64,000 bases of DNA, taken from Legionella impletisoli (GTDB lineage Bacteria > Pseudomonadota > Gammaproteobacteria > Legionellales > Legionellaceae). The notes beneath the pieces were generated by a model, which had not been told where the DNA came from, made no database searches, and saw nothing but the letters and a program-made list of their open reading frames with translations. The stretch covers positions 310,001 through 374,000 of the forward strand of contig NZ_CAAAIA010000002.1 of the NCBI RefSeq assembly GCF_900639875.1, given 5' to 3'. Below, one piece after another: positions 39,734 through 48,563 of the stretch; the stretch's first letter is position 1; the number at the start of each line of letters is the position of its first letter. The position numbers and the translations under genes are program-made.

Positions 39734-40279
39734 ATGAAGCAACTTCTTTTAATCCTTAGCATAGCATGTTCGTTGACAGTGCATGCTAGCCCCTCCGAGC
39801 TTTACCAAGTCGATTTAATTGTATTTACTCATAATGCACGAGATGCAGTTTCAGAAGAACTTCCTACCCCGATTATGCTTGAACCACAACATGCTATTTC
39901 ATTACAAGCCTTTGATGGCAGTCCAGCACCCTATCATTTATTGCCCTCCACATCCTCTGGTTTAAGAAAGGAACTTTGGGCGTTAAACCACAAAGGCACA
40001 TACCAGGTATTAGGACACTACTCTTGGTTACAACCAGCCAATAATCAAAAGCCTATTGTATTACCTCGAATTGATCAAAGTGGCTGGAACGTAGAGGGTA
40101 CGCTACGCATTCGCCACAGTAACTATTTTCTTGTGGACTCGGAACTTCTATTTTCGGCTCCACGCACCCGCTCGACTTCTTTTGTATTGTCGCAAAAACA
40201 TAGGCTACAGGAAGATAAGGTCTATTATCTTGATCACCCGCAAGCAGGGATGTTAATTAAAATCCATAAAATAGCTTAA
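39734..40279 (+). CDS. CsiV-like exported protein
   Basis: A 181-residue protein with signal peptide (MKQLLLILSIACSLTVHA) and the CsiV pattern: YQVDLIVFTH at the mature N-terminus, KGTYQVLGHYSWLQP in the middle, VEGTLRIRHSNYFLVDSELLFS, then RLQEDKVYYLDHPQAGMLIKI. CsiV was described in Vibrio as a peptidoglycan-linked partner of the LpoA-type system. The gene is 7 bases ahead of an MFS transporter. Confidence 0.7.
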   Translation: MKQLLLILSIACSLTVHASPSELYQVDLIVFTHNARDAVSEELPTPIMLEPQHAISLQAFDGSPAPYHLLPSTSSGLRKELWALNHKGTYQVLGHYSWLQPANNQKPIVLPRIDQSGWNVEGTLRIRHSNYFLVDSELLFSAPRTRSTSFVLSQKHRLQEDKVYYLDHPQAGMLIKIHKIA

Positions 40280-40286
40280 TTGAAAC

Positions 40287-41498
40287 ATGCCCAATTTATT
40301 CAATATCCCTTATCGTAAATATATGATTTGGCAAGCTGGCGTCTTATTTATTTTGATGCAGTTTTTTTTGCAACTTTCATCTGGAATCGTGATTGGCGCG
40401 ATTATGCGTGACTTGCATTTGTCTGCATTGATGGCAGGATTTCTTGCTAGCTCCATATACTTTGTTTATACCAGTTTTCAAATTCCAGTTGGTATACTGT
40501 TTGATCGCAAAAATACCCGAGTCTTATTAACCATCAATTCCCTACTATGCGGCATTGGATGCCTTGTTTTTGCCTCCAGCAGCACATTACTTGGATTATT
40601 TACTGGTCGAATTTTGATTGGTGCAGGATCTGCTTTTGCTTTTGTAGGATATTCTCATATTTTACGAGAGCATATCCCGTTAAAACATTTTGCTTTTTTA
40701 TTGGGTTTTTCTGAAACGTTAGCCTTTCTTGTTACCGTCGCTGGCATGATCAGCATGGGCGAACTTTTAGCCGTTTGGGGATGGCGTAATTTTATTTATG
40801 CCGTTGGATCGGCTGGTTTTATCATCTCGTTTTTATGCTGGCATTATATCCCCGATAGCCCTAAACCTTCTGGCCCTATGCCCCATTATGGTCGTCAGCT
40901 GCTTCGCATTTTAAAAAATCCCAGAGCTTGGACGAATGGATTGTTTGTTGGTTTGAGTTTCACGATTGTGACCGTATTCGGTGCATTATGGGCCATTCCA
41001 TTTCTACAAGTGAAACTGAATATCAACTTAGCTACAGCAAGTCTTTTAGGAGCGATGTTTTTTTTAGGGGCTGGCGTCAGCTGCCCTTTATTTGGTTATT
41101 TATCCGTTAAATTCGCGCGTAAACCACTCATCCTGGCATCCTGCCTGAGCACCGCAAGTTTGTTATTATTCACCTTATTTGCTCCTATTCAAAGCCATTT
41201 TACAATGGGCATATTGATGTTTGCTATTGGAAGTGCATGCGGAGCTTATATGCTTGCGTTTTCGATTGCCAATGAGCTGGCTCCGAAAAATTCTCTTTCA
41301 ACGTGCACAGGATTTACGAATACTTTAGCCATGTTAACTGCCCCCATTTTCCAGACATTAATTGGATATTTTCTGGATAAGCTTAGTGAGGATAAAGTCT
41401 ATTCTCTTTGGAATTATCAAATAGCTCTGTCAATTATTCCAATAGCCTTAGCGCTCGCAAGTTTTCTGGTCATTTGGCTACCTGAAAAAAAATCTTAA
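40287..41498 (+). CDS. MFS transporter
   Basis: A 403-residue twelve-helix major facilitator. The loop 2-3 motif GILFDRKNTR lies near residue 75 and GRILIGAGSAFAF near 115. A central loop (about 195-215) splits two six-helix halves. Several paralogues of this type (Pht-like and related) move amino acids or nucleosides in Legionella, but nothing here fixes the substrate. It starts 7 bases after the CsiV-like gene, so the two are probably co-transcribed. Confidence 0.85.
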   Translation: MPNLFNIPYRKYMIWQAGVLFILMQFFLQLSSGIVIGAIMRDLHLSALMAGFLASSIYFVYTSFQIPVGILFDRKNTRVLLTINSLLCGIGCLVFASSSTLLGLFTGRILIGAGSAFAFVGYSHILREHIPLKHFAFLLGFSETLAFLVTVAGMISMGELLAVWGWRNFIYAVGSAGFIISFLCWHYIPDSPKPSGPMPHYGRQLLRILKNPRAWTNGLFVGLSFTIVTVFGALWAIPFLQVKLNINLATASLLGAMFFLGAGVSCPLFGYLSVKFARKPLILASCLSTASLLLFTLFAPIQSHFTMGILMFAIGSACGAYMLAFSIANELAPKNSLSTCTGFTNTLAMLTAPIFQTLIGYFLDKLSEDKVYSLWNYQIALSIIPIALALASFLVIWLPEKKS

Positions 41499-41609
41499 GA
41501 GATATAGTGTCACCCATTAAGTTTTAGACAAAGCGTGGGTGATTGAGATGAAGGAGTGTATAAACAATACATGACCAAAGCTGAAAGAACCTACAACGCA
41601 GTATAAAGC

Positions 41610-42533
41610 TTAGTGGGTGGCTAAGTTCTGACCTAATCTATCTTTACTCAACAGACAAAAGCCCTCTTTTGCCCCCTTGGTAATAAAGCCTGCTAAAACA
41701 TCAGGTTGCTTAATTGAACCAGATAGCTCGAACTCCATATTAGGTGAGGGAATACGAATATGCCAGATGTTGCTTTCATTTTCTTTAATATCAATAAATT
41801 GCGACAGAGGTAACGCGTTTCCATCTCGATCACAAAGGCCTACAATAGCGCCTTGATGAGCGTCCTCTTCTTTTATATTAGTCGAATAAAGGCCACCCCC
41901 GTCATTGAAGTGGCATAATAAGTTAGAGAAATAATGTGGCTGTTGTTGTTTTTCGGTTAACCAAACGTGACTAAACCAAGTGTTGTGGGCGGTTACAAAT
42001 TCTTCTTTTTGGTTCTTGCCGAGACTTAAATGCCCGTTGATGCGACCTGCCTGATTGATAAGCAGCTCCATCCCAGAACGCATATCTCGTGATTTAGGGG
42101 ATTTTGCCTGTTGAGCCAACATATCTACTTTAAAGTTAAATCCTTTCTTCTCCTTATTCTTTAAACCAAATACCCAGCTTTCATTAATGGGATTAAACGT
42201 CAAAAAAGCTCGACCAATTTGCCACTTACAGGAGTTGGGTTGTTCCAAAGTTGCGTCACTTTCTTCAAAGATCAAAACCTCTTTGGTTTCTGCTTCTATA
42301 ATAGCAGCTGTGGCATGAAACTTTGTGTTATCTCGCTGCACTTGGAAAAAATAACCAAATTGATCTCCTTCTTCGTTTTTAACCACACCACTGAAGATCC
42401 AACTGGCCTCAAGTGTTTCGGTGGGCAGGATGCTGGGTTGTTCAAGATCATCAGCAAAGAGCGAAAGACTAAAGACTACGGTCAATATAAAAATAGGAAG
42501 TCTTGATAAAAACACAGTCATGGCAGTGATCAT
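41610..42533 (-). CDS. Exported lipocalin/CrtC-like protein of unknown function
   Basis: A 307-residue protein with a signal peptide (to about residue 27, SLSLFA). The mature part has beta-rich sequence with SWIFSGVVKNEEGDQFGYFFQVQR, a CKWQIGRAFLTF strand, HVWLTEKQQQPHYFSN and GNALPLSQF. This spacing recalls the AttH/CrtC lipocalin-like proteins, but the match is weak and I would treat the function as unknown. Its start overlaps the lpxK stop (ATGA), so it is translationally coupled to lipid A synthesis genes. Confidence 0.6.
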   Translation of the reverse strand: MITAMTVFLSRLPIFILTVVFSLSLFADDLEQPSILPTETLEASWIFSGVVKNEEGDQFGYFFQVQRDNTKFHATAAIIEAETKEVLIFEESDATLEQPNSCKWQIGRAFLTFNPINESWVFGLKNKEKKGFNFKVDMLAQQAKSPKSRDMRSGMELLINQAGRINGHLSLGKNQKEEFVTAHNTWFSHVWLTEKQQQPHYFSNLLCHFNDGGGLYSTNIKEEDAHQGAIVGLCDRDGNALPLSQFIDIKENESNIWHIRIPSPNMEFELSGSIKQPDVLAGFITKGAKEGFCLLSKDRLGQNLATH

Positions 42534-43522
42534 TCCATACTAGGAGCGGCAGTTTCTTTGCAATTTCTGAGGGCAAAGGACAAAAACGCATTCCAAAACG
42601 CTTCATTCAAATGCGCCTCAACCGGCAAAAAATACATATTTTCTGCTGCAAATTCTCGGCATTTTACCGCATCTTTTTCTGTCATCAACATTGTGTTTTC
42701 AGAAAAAATGAGCTTTTCTGATTCATAGCGATAGTGGTCGGGAAACGTATAAGGCTGGTAGTTTATTTTAAGCGCATCAAGAAGCGAGAAAAAGCGGTTA
42801 GGATTTCCTATTCCTGCAAACGCAGCCACGGGTTGCTTCAACTGGGTCAATTTAAGTGTTTGACCCTGTTTAAGACTGGTAATCTCTCCAGGCATTAAAT
42901 CCATACGATAAGCATTATGCCATTCACCCCCATTCACTACGATTAAATCGGCTGTTTTAAGTCTTTTAGGGCTTTCTCTTAAAGGGCCCGCTGGCAAACA
43001 AAGCCGATTCCCTAACCCTCTGTAACCGTCAATGACCACGATTTCCATCGCGCGACCCATGCGGTAGTGCTGCAATCCATCGTCGCTTATAATGAAATCG
43101 CATGAATACTTATCCAGGAGAGTGTTCACGGCTGAAACACGATTCGGGGCAATAACGACAGGACACCCTGTTCTTTGGGCAATTAAGACCGGTTCATCCC
43201 CAACTTGGCTTGGATTTGACTCGGGATATACTTCCTGAGGGAATACTTTATTTTGGGCTCCATAACCACGGCTAACGATCCCGACTTTAAATCCTTGCTG
43301 GCGTAACTTATTCGCAAGAGCAATGACTAAAGGTGTTTTTCCTACCCCACCAACCGTCAAATTACCCACCACAATAATAGGCACAGGAGATGAAATTTGT
43401 TTAAAACGGCATAAAAACCACTTTCTAAGACTGGCTACAACCTGAAATGCCAATGAAAAAGGATAAAGCAGCCACCAGGCAACATGATTGGAATACCATA
43501 ATGTATTTAAAAATGATTGCAT
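42530..43522 (-). CDS. lpxK: Tetraacyldisaccharide 4'-kinase
   Basis: A 330-residue membrane-bound kinase that phosphorylates the lipid A precursor to lipid IVA. The N-terminal amphipathic/hydrophobic anchor (about 8-30, LLYPFSLAFQVVASLRKWFL) precedes the P-loop VVGNLTVGGVGKTPLV (about 50-66). FIISDDGLQHYRMGRAMEIVVIDGYRG follows near 150. The ATG at 43522 lies one base after the msbA stop; a longer frame runs back into msbA and is not conserved. msbA-lpxK is a classical operon. Confidence 0.95.
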   Translation of the reverse strand: MQSFLNTLWYSNHVAWWLLYPFSLAFQVVASLRKWFLCRFKQISSPVPIIVVGNLTVGGVGKTPLVIALANKLRQQGFKVGIVSRGYGAQNKVFPQEVYPESNPSQVGDEPVLIAQRTGCPVVIAPNRVSAVNTLLDKYSCDFIISDDGLQHYRMGRAMEIVVIDGYRGLGNRLCLPAGPLRESPKRLKTADLIVVNGGEWHNAYRMDLMPGEITSLKQGQTLKLTQLKQPVAAFAGIGNPNRFFSLLDALKINYQPYTFPDHYRYESEKLIFSENTMLMTEKDAVKCREFAAENMYFLPVEAHLNEAFWNAFLSFALRNCKETAAPSME

Positions 43523-43523
43523 C

Positions 43524-45293
43524 TTAAGCCACAGCTTCTTGTTTAAATTCTGTATCTGACTGCTGCAGTTGATACAATTGAGCGTAATGACTCTTTGCCA
43601 GAAGCAATTGCTCATGCGTTCCCTGTTCAACAACGCGCCCTTTTTGCATCACAATAATTTTATTCGCACGCTGAATCGTAGACAAGCGATGCGCTATAAC
43701 AAGCGTCGTTCGATTTTGCATTATGGTTTCTAACGCTGCTTGTATATATCGCTCTGACTCGTTATCCAACGCCGATGTGGCTTCATCAAGAATGAGAATG
43801 GGCGCATCTTTTAAGATGGCTCTAGCAATCGCTAGACGTTGGCGCTGCCCTCCCGAAAGCAAAATCCCATTTTCACCAATGCGCGTATCATATCCCTCTG
43901 GAAGTGTGCGTATAAATTCATCCGCATAGGCTAACTTTGCAGCACGGATCACGTCATCGCGACTGATATCAAACCGTCCATAGGCGATGTTATTAGCAAT
44001 GGTATCGTTAAATAACGTCACATGCTGGCTGACCAAGGCAATCTGAGCCCGAAGACTTGGCAATGAATATTTATTTAACGGAATACCATCTAAGGTAATT
44101 AAACCGGAATCAACCGTATAAAATCTCGGTACAAGACTTGCTATGGTGGACTTTCCACTCCCTGAATGACCAACCAGTGCAACCGTTTCACCAGGTTTAA
44201 TAGAAAAATTGACCTCATGCAAAACGTGTTTTCCTAAACGGTACGCAAAGCTGACCTCTTTAAATTCAATCTCGCCTTCAGCACGTTCTGTCAAGGTGTA
44301 GCCGCCTTTGCTTTCAATGGGTTTATCCAACAAATCAAAAATACTCTCCGCTCCGGCTAAACCGCGTTGGATGGTTGCATTTAAGGTAGTTAATGTTTTC
44401 ATGGGTTTAATAAGCTGCAACATCGCTGCGATGATTGCAAGAAATGAGCCGGCCGTAATCACAATCACCGTAGAGAGTTTTATAGCCGCATAAATAATCG
44501 CAGCAATCCCAACCGCGATAATAAATTGCACTCCAGACACATTGATTACTTTACTAATGGCCACTTTCATATCGTTTTTTCTAGAAATTTCAGTGGCAAC
44601 ATTAAATTTATTCACCTCATACTCTTCACCGCCAAACACCCGGACCACTCGGTATCCATCGATAGTCTCCCCAGCAATTTCCGTCACTTCACCCATGGTT
44701 TTTTGGACTTTATGACTGATTCTTCGAACGCGTTTATTGGTGAAATTCACTAAAATTCCAATAAAGGGAATAGTCAACAGAAACATAAGTGACAATTGCC
44801 AACAAATCACCATCATCACCGTCAGTAATCCAATCACAAGACAACTATTTTGAACGAGATCGGTTAAAGCATCTGCACTGACTTGGGCCACCTGTTCAAC
44901 ATCGTATAAAATCTTTGAAAGGAGTTGACCCGACGTGGCTTCATCATAATAGTCCGCTGGAAGTCGAACAATGTGAGCGAACACTTTTTGCCGCAGTACC
45001 TTAACCACCGAACGAGCTACCCAAGTCATGCAGTAGCTTGCAACCGAACTCACCAAGCCTCTTGCGGTAATACCAATCAGTACGATGAGTGGGATGGTTT
45101 TTACAAAAGCCATATCAATATCAATAAACCCTTTATCCAAAAAAGGGCGCATCATATAAGTAAACCCCGCATCAATGGCTGAATAAAGGATATTGGCAAA
45201 TATCCCCAATACAAGCACTGGCCAAAAGGGTTTAACATATTCTAATAATCTTCGATATAAAACTCCTGTTTTACGGTGTAGTATTTTTTTCAT
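43524..45293 (-). CDS. msbA: Lipid A export ABC transporter MsbA
   Basis: A 589-residue half-transporter that flips lipid A-core across the inner membrane. Six membrane helices occupy about residues 15-310. The nucleotide-binding domain has Walker A VGHSGSGKST near 378, signature LSGGQRQRLAIARA near 480 and Walker [14 protein letters not shown] near 500. It is followed after one base by lpxK. A 423-base gap lies upstream, containing a palindromic element but no clear promoter for msbA. Confidence 0.95.
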   Translation of the reverse strand: MKKILHRKTGVLYRRLLEYVKPFWPVLVLGIFANILYSAIDAGFTYMMRPFLDKGFIDIDMAFVKTIPLIVLIGITARGLVSSVASYCMTWVARSVVKVLRQKVFAHIVRLPADYYDEATSGQLLSKILYDVEQVAQVSADALTDLVQNSCLVIGLLTVMMVICWQLSLMFLLTIPFIGILVNFTNKRVRRISHKVQKTMGEVTEIAGETIDGYRVVRVFGGEEYEVNKFNVATEISRKNDMKVAISKVINVSGVQFIIAVGIAAIIYAAIKLSTVIVITAGSFLAIIAAMLQLIKPMKTLTTLNATIQRGLAGAESIFDLLDKPIESKGGYTLTERAEGEIEFKEVSFAYRLGKHVLHEVNFSIKPGETVALVGHSGSGKSTIASLVPRFYTVDSGLITLDGIPLNKYSLPSLRAQIALVSQHVTLFNDTIANNIAYGRFDISRDDVIRAAKLAYADEFIRTLPEGYDTRIGENGILLSGGQRQRLAIARAILKDAPILILDEATSALDNESERYIQAALETIMQNRTTLVIAHRLSTIQRANKIIVMQKGRVVEQGTHEQLLLAKSHYAQLYQLQQSDTEFKQEAVA

Positions 45294-45557
45294 AAACGTG
45301 GAAAAACTGGTAGTAAAAACGTCAAATTGTACTCTGAATCTAGCGAGAGTGCCAATTGATTCTGATGTAACCCCGGCAAACTAATCTAATTTTTGAACAT
45401 TGCACGATTTTTTTGCCTACTTGCTCTGCTTATGCAGGCATCACGTCGATCTGGAATTTTACCTGGCTTATCAGGAGTAAGCTCTTTCCTTTTTAGCAAA
45501 TCTTAATCATTATTGATGAAGAAAAACACTTAGCGAGTGTTCGCTTTACTATACTTT
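45294..45557. other. Gap upstream of msbA without a recognised gene
   Basis: This is the left part of the 423-base gap between msbA and the kinase gene. It is AT-rich. Only a 37-codon minus-strand frame without ribosome binding site (stop near 45386) is present, and I do not call it. The right part of the gap is the palindromic element at 45558-45687. Confidence 0.5.
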
Positions 45558-45687
45558 GCGCGGTCACAATCTGTGGTTTTTTGACGCGGTCATTTTTATC
45601 GCAGCGCAATAGCAAGGCTATTGTCAAGATAAAAATGACAAACTGGGGCGAAAAGGGCCAGGCAAAAACCGCAGATTGTGACCGCGC
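45558..45687. repeat. Nested palindromic element upstream of the kinase gene
   Basis: The outer arms are 24 bases (45558-45581 and 45664-45687) with one mismatch. The middle arms are GTCATTTTTATC (45589-45600) and its exact inverse (45628-45639). The inner arms are CAATAGC (45607-45613) and GCTATTG (45617-45623). The unit of about 130 bases can fold as one long hairpin with a bulged, G-rich right side (about 45640-45663). It ends 30 bases before the kinase start. Confidence 0.75.
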
Positions 45688-45716
45688 GAAATATCTATGC
45701 TGTAAGGAGAAATGCG

Positions 45717-46850
45717 TTGGGAAAATCAAAATTACTACCACCAAATCCACATACTTTCTTTGTCCGAAAAGAATCTAGAAAACAGTTATGCCAAAAGAAT
45801 TCAAAATTCAGTATCATCTCAGAAGAGGCGCCTTATTTGAGAAATTTTTTCATAGAGCATCAGGACAAAAAAAATTATCCTGCTGGAAGTTTTGGTAAAG
45901 TTAAGAAAGGATTCCTTCATGAAACAGGCGAACCCAAATACGCCATAAAAATCTATCAAACAAGCTCGCGTAAACAAAACGATATACGGTTAGCTCTTCG
46001 AGCAGCATACTGTTACAGACTACTTGGCCGAGAAGCCTTTACGTTTAGAAATCATAATAAACAGTATTTAGTAACGGAATGGTTAAATGGCGCAAGTCTT
46101 GATAATGCCGATCCCAAGCTACTGCATACCATCCCTATTGCGTGTCGCATTGTGATGGCTATTTCGTTACTCAGAGAATTAAATGTTTTTCATCAACTGG
46201 GATTAATCCATAACGACATTAAGCCCGGTAATGTCATGATTGATAAAAACCGGCTTAGTTTTGTTGATTTGGACTCCGTTCGCCCTAAAGGTAAACGCCT
46301 CGATAACACCCCAGTAATCTACAGCCATCGTTTTTTACCTAACGCAGAGTTAAGCTTTCATGCTTTTCTCAAACTGCCAGAACTTGATCGTATGTTTGAT
46401 GAACAATCTGATATTTATGCTATGGGGTTAACTTTAATTTACTTATTTCCAGAAATATATCAACTCGAGAAAAAAAATGAATATATCAATATGAAGGAAT
46501 TCTTTGATGTACCTTATTTATTTAAAACGTACTTACGAAAACATGGACCACAATATGATCATTGGCCTAAGCTTCAATCATTACTAAAAGAAATGGTCTC
46601 TATCAATAAATCTTCCTCTCTTACAGTTAACGAGCTGATTGAGCGTTTTAAGAACATTTTATTTGGCTGCGAAAATTATCATCAGTTTCTCAAGTATGAT
46701 AGACCTATTCAATTAAGCGCAGAGCAGATTGCTATAGAAGGAAAAGCGGCTTATCAGGATATCGAACACATCATTTCTGAGTGGTTATCAAATGACCACA
46801 AAGCCGCGCCAATGGAACCCATTAATCCAGGTTCTAGATACAAGGCCTAA
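45717..46850 (+). CDS. Eukaryotic-like Ser/Thr protein kinase, candidate secreted effector
   Basis: A 377-residue protein kinase fold. The Gly-rich loop is YPAGSFGKVKKGF (about 54-66), the ATP-anchoring Lys is in YAIKIY (K78), and the catalytic loop is LIHNDIKPGNVMID (H165, D167, K169, N172). The Mg-binding DFG is replaced by DLD (D184). The C-lobe has QSDIYAMGLTLIYLF. All catalytic residues are present, so it is probably active. The start TTG at 45717 has AAGGAG seven bases upstream; a GTG start at 45678 would lie inside the palindrome. There is no signal peptide or membrane helix. Such kinases in Legionella (LegK-type) are host-targeted effectors. Confidence 0.78.
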   Translation: MGKSKLLPPNPHTFFVRKESRKQLCQKNSKFSIISEEAPYLRNFFIEHQDKKNYPAGSFGKVKKGFLHETGEPKYAIKIYQTSSRKQNDIRLALRAAYCYRLLGREAFTFRNHNKQYLVTEWLNGASLDNADPKLLHTIPIACRIVMAISLLRELNVFHQLGLIHNDIKPGNVMIDKNRLSFVDLDSVRPKGKRLDNTPVIYSHRFLPNAELSFHAFLKLPELDRMFDEQSDIYAMGLTLIYLFPEIYQLEKKNEYINMKEFFDVPYLFKTYLRKHGPQYDHWPKLQSLLKEMVSINKSSSLTVNELIERFKNILFGCENYHQFLKYDRPIQLSAEQIAIEGKAAYQDIEHIISEWLSNDHKAAPMEPINPGSRYKA

Positions 46851-46859
46851 TGTAGACGC

Positions 46860-46888
46860 TTGTTCTTAACGCGCAATCTCGCTATACT
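46860..46888 (+). promoter_or_regulatory. Candidate promoter of the UmuD-like gene
   Basis: TTGTTC (46860-46865) and TATACT (46883-46888) are spaced by exactly 17 bases, about 35 bases before the ATG. No LexA-type operator overlaps it. Confidence 0.5.
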
Positions 46889-46922
46889 TGATTTACGTTA
46901 CATAATTCATTTTTCATTTTTT

Positions 46923-47450
46923 ATGAATCAACACGGTGGCGCTCGACCTGGCGCAGGCCGGCCTAAAGGGCAAGGCAAATATGGTGAAACGACTAAATCC
47001 ATGCGCGTTCCAATTTCCCGAGTAGAAGACGTTTTGGCTTTTTTAGATCAAGGGAAAGAATCATTTGCCCTACCACTCTATGGTAGTTCGGTAAGAGCCG
47101 GTTTCCCTTCCCCCGCTGATGATTACATTGAACGTAAACTGGATTTAAACACCCATCTCATTAAACACCCGGCCGCGACGTTTTTTGTCAAAGCAGCAGG
47201 GGAATCCATGATTAATGCCGGGATCCAATCGGGTGATATTTTAGTGGTGGATCGCAGTCTAGAAGCCAGTCACAACAAAATTGTGATCGCAGCCGTTAAT
47301 GGCGAGCTCACAGTAAAACGGCTTTACCGCGTTGCTGGAAAAGTTCAACTGGTAGCAGAAAACCCAGACTTCGAACCCATTGATATCACTGAAGAACAGG
47401 ATTTAGTCATTTGGGGGGTCGTAACTCATGTCATTCATCAAGTCAAATAA
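46923..47450 (+). CDS. umuD: UmuD-like S24 self-cleaving protease
   Basis: A 175-residue member of the LexA/UmuD family, whose RecA-stimulated self-cleavage activates DNA polymerase V. The catalytic Ser is in AAGESMINAG (S95) and the Lys in ELTVKRL (K132), with a predicted cleavage point between A59 and G60 in SVRAGFPSP. The N-terminus carries the basic GGARPGAGRPKG motif found in longer UmuD forms. There is no helix-turn-helix, so it is not LexA. The ATG at 46923 starts the conserved part. No umuC is present downstream; a palindromic element follows. Confidence 0.85.
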   Translation: MNQHGGARPGAGRPKGQGKYGETTKSMRVPISRVEDVLAFLDQGKESFALPLYGSSVRAGFPSPADDYIERKLDLNTHLIKHPAATFFVKAAGESMINAGIQSGDILVVDRSLEASHNKIVIAAVNGELTVKRLYRVAGKVQLVAENPDFEPIDITEEQDLVIWGVVTHVIHQVK

Positions 47451-47493
47451 TATCCCAGGGCATCAGGGCAAACGCAGCTATGAAAATACAGAA

Positions 47494-47594
47494 CAATACG
47501 TTGTCTTTGCGAACGCAGTGAAGGAATCCACTACAAAATCCTAACGAAGCATCGATCTGGATTGCTTCACTGCGTTCGCAAAGACGGCGTATTG
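47494..47594. repeat. Palindromic repeat downstream of the UmuD-like gene
   Basis: Two 37-base arms (47494-47530 and 47558-47594) are inverted copies with three mismatches around a 27-base loop. The core TTTGCGAACGCAGTGAAG with AATCCA resembles the short intergenic repeats with GCGAACG-type cores seen in many intracellular bacteria. It lies between the convergent umuD and the exported protein gene. Confidence 0.8.
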
Positions 47595-47650
47595 ATTTTA
47601 TTTGCAGAGAGTATGCATTTACCCTGCCAGGTCATGGTATTTACTAGCCA

Positions 47651-48550
47651 TTATTCAGTCAAAGTACGCAATTGCCGGTTAGTTTCCTTGGAGTGAGCAT
47701 TTTTTTCAGGTACGAGAACGCACTGACGATTAAACTCATGGGTTAGTTGTTTTAAAACATTCGGCTCTAATTTACCGTTATACTGTTTCTGGTACACCTG
47801 CAAAAGGTTATCAAAACAAGCTTGATATTTCGGACCAAAACTATCTTCTTGGCTATTCGTTTCTTGTACAGTCAATTGAATGTGTAATAATTGTTCTTTA
47901 TTAAAGTCAGGCCCAATTGAACGTTCATAAACCGCCGTTGCTACACAACAAGCGGCACAGGCTGAAAGCTCATCATAAGCCTTAACATCATGGGGGTTGT
48001 CATGCGCTAAGACAAGAAAATCATAGGGGGTTAAATTAATACTATAAACTAACCGATCACCCGATTCATTTTCAATGCGCTTGGCCTCATTAATACCTGC
48101 ATTGCAGCGATCACCACTTTGAAAGGCGTTAATGCTTAATTGGTTGTTATTACGGCTTACCATGCTGAGTGAAGAAAATTCCCCTGTTCCGCCACTATTA
48201 TTAAGCGTTTCTATGATGACAGACTGATTCAGCATTCCAAGTGGTTTGTAATAACTGTAACCCTGACTAGAGGCACCTTGTTCCATTTTCCAGGAATAAT
48301 CATACCCAAAATACCCTTTGTCAGTTAAATGTGTATTTTTACCGGTGATGCTTCGTCCTGGCTCCGAATGCAAACCACACGTGCTTAAATCAACGTTACC
48401 ATGGGTCTCGCCAGCTTCATAAAAACAAAGCGGATCAATAGGTTTTCCATTAAAAAGCAAGATTTGAGGGAAACGAACGTCAGACGCAAATGAATAGGAG
48501 GTAAGAAATAGGGTAAAAAGGGTAACACTTATTTTAATGAATAAATTCAT
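47651..48550 (-). CDS. Exported protein of unknown function
   Basis: A 299-residue protein with a signal peptide (ends about SYSFA, residue 22). The mature part contains a Cys-rich stretch, YDELSACAACCVATAVYE, near residue 200, and paired Cys residues elsewhere (LCFYEAGE, STCGL, RQCVLVPE). I do not recognise a family. It starts 13 bases after pyrD with GAGGAAG before the ATG, so it is the last gene of the methyltransferase-pyrD operon. Confidence 0.6.
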   Translation of the reverse strand: MNLFIKISVTLFTLFLTSYSFASDVRFPQILLFNGKPIDPLCFYEAGETHGNVDLSTCGLHSEPGRSITGKNTHLTDKGYFGYDYSWKMEQGASSQGYSYYKPLGMLNQSVIIETLNNSGGTGEFSSLSMVSRNNNQLSINAFQSGDRCNAGINEAKRIENESGDRLVYSINLTPYDFLVLAHDNPHDVKAYDELSACAACCVATAVYERSIGPDFNKEQLLHIQLTVQETNSQEDSFGPKYQACFDNLLQVYQKQYNGKLEPNVLKQLTHEFNRQCVLVPEKNAHSKETNRQLRTLTE

Positions 48551-48563
48551 AACTTCCTCATGT

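Noticed and set aside
41511-41619. CACCCATTAAG with a near-inverse at the end of the lipocalin-like gene
   Set aside because: The arms are about 90 bases apart, have one mismatch, and one lies in coding sequence; too weak to call a terminator.
45386-45499. A 37-codon minus-strand frame with TTG start upstream of msbA
   Set aside because: No ribosome binding site and no recognisable similarity; length is within chance expectation.
45493-45750. An 85-codon minus-strand frame over the palindromic element
   Set aside because: It mostly translates the palindrome and has no ribosome binding site.
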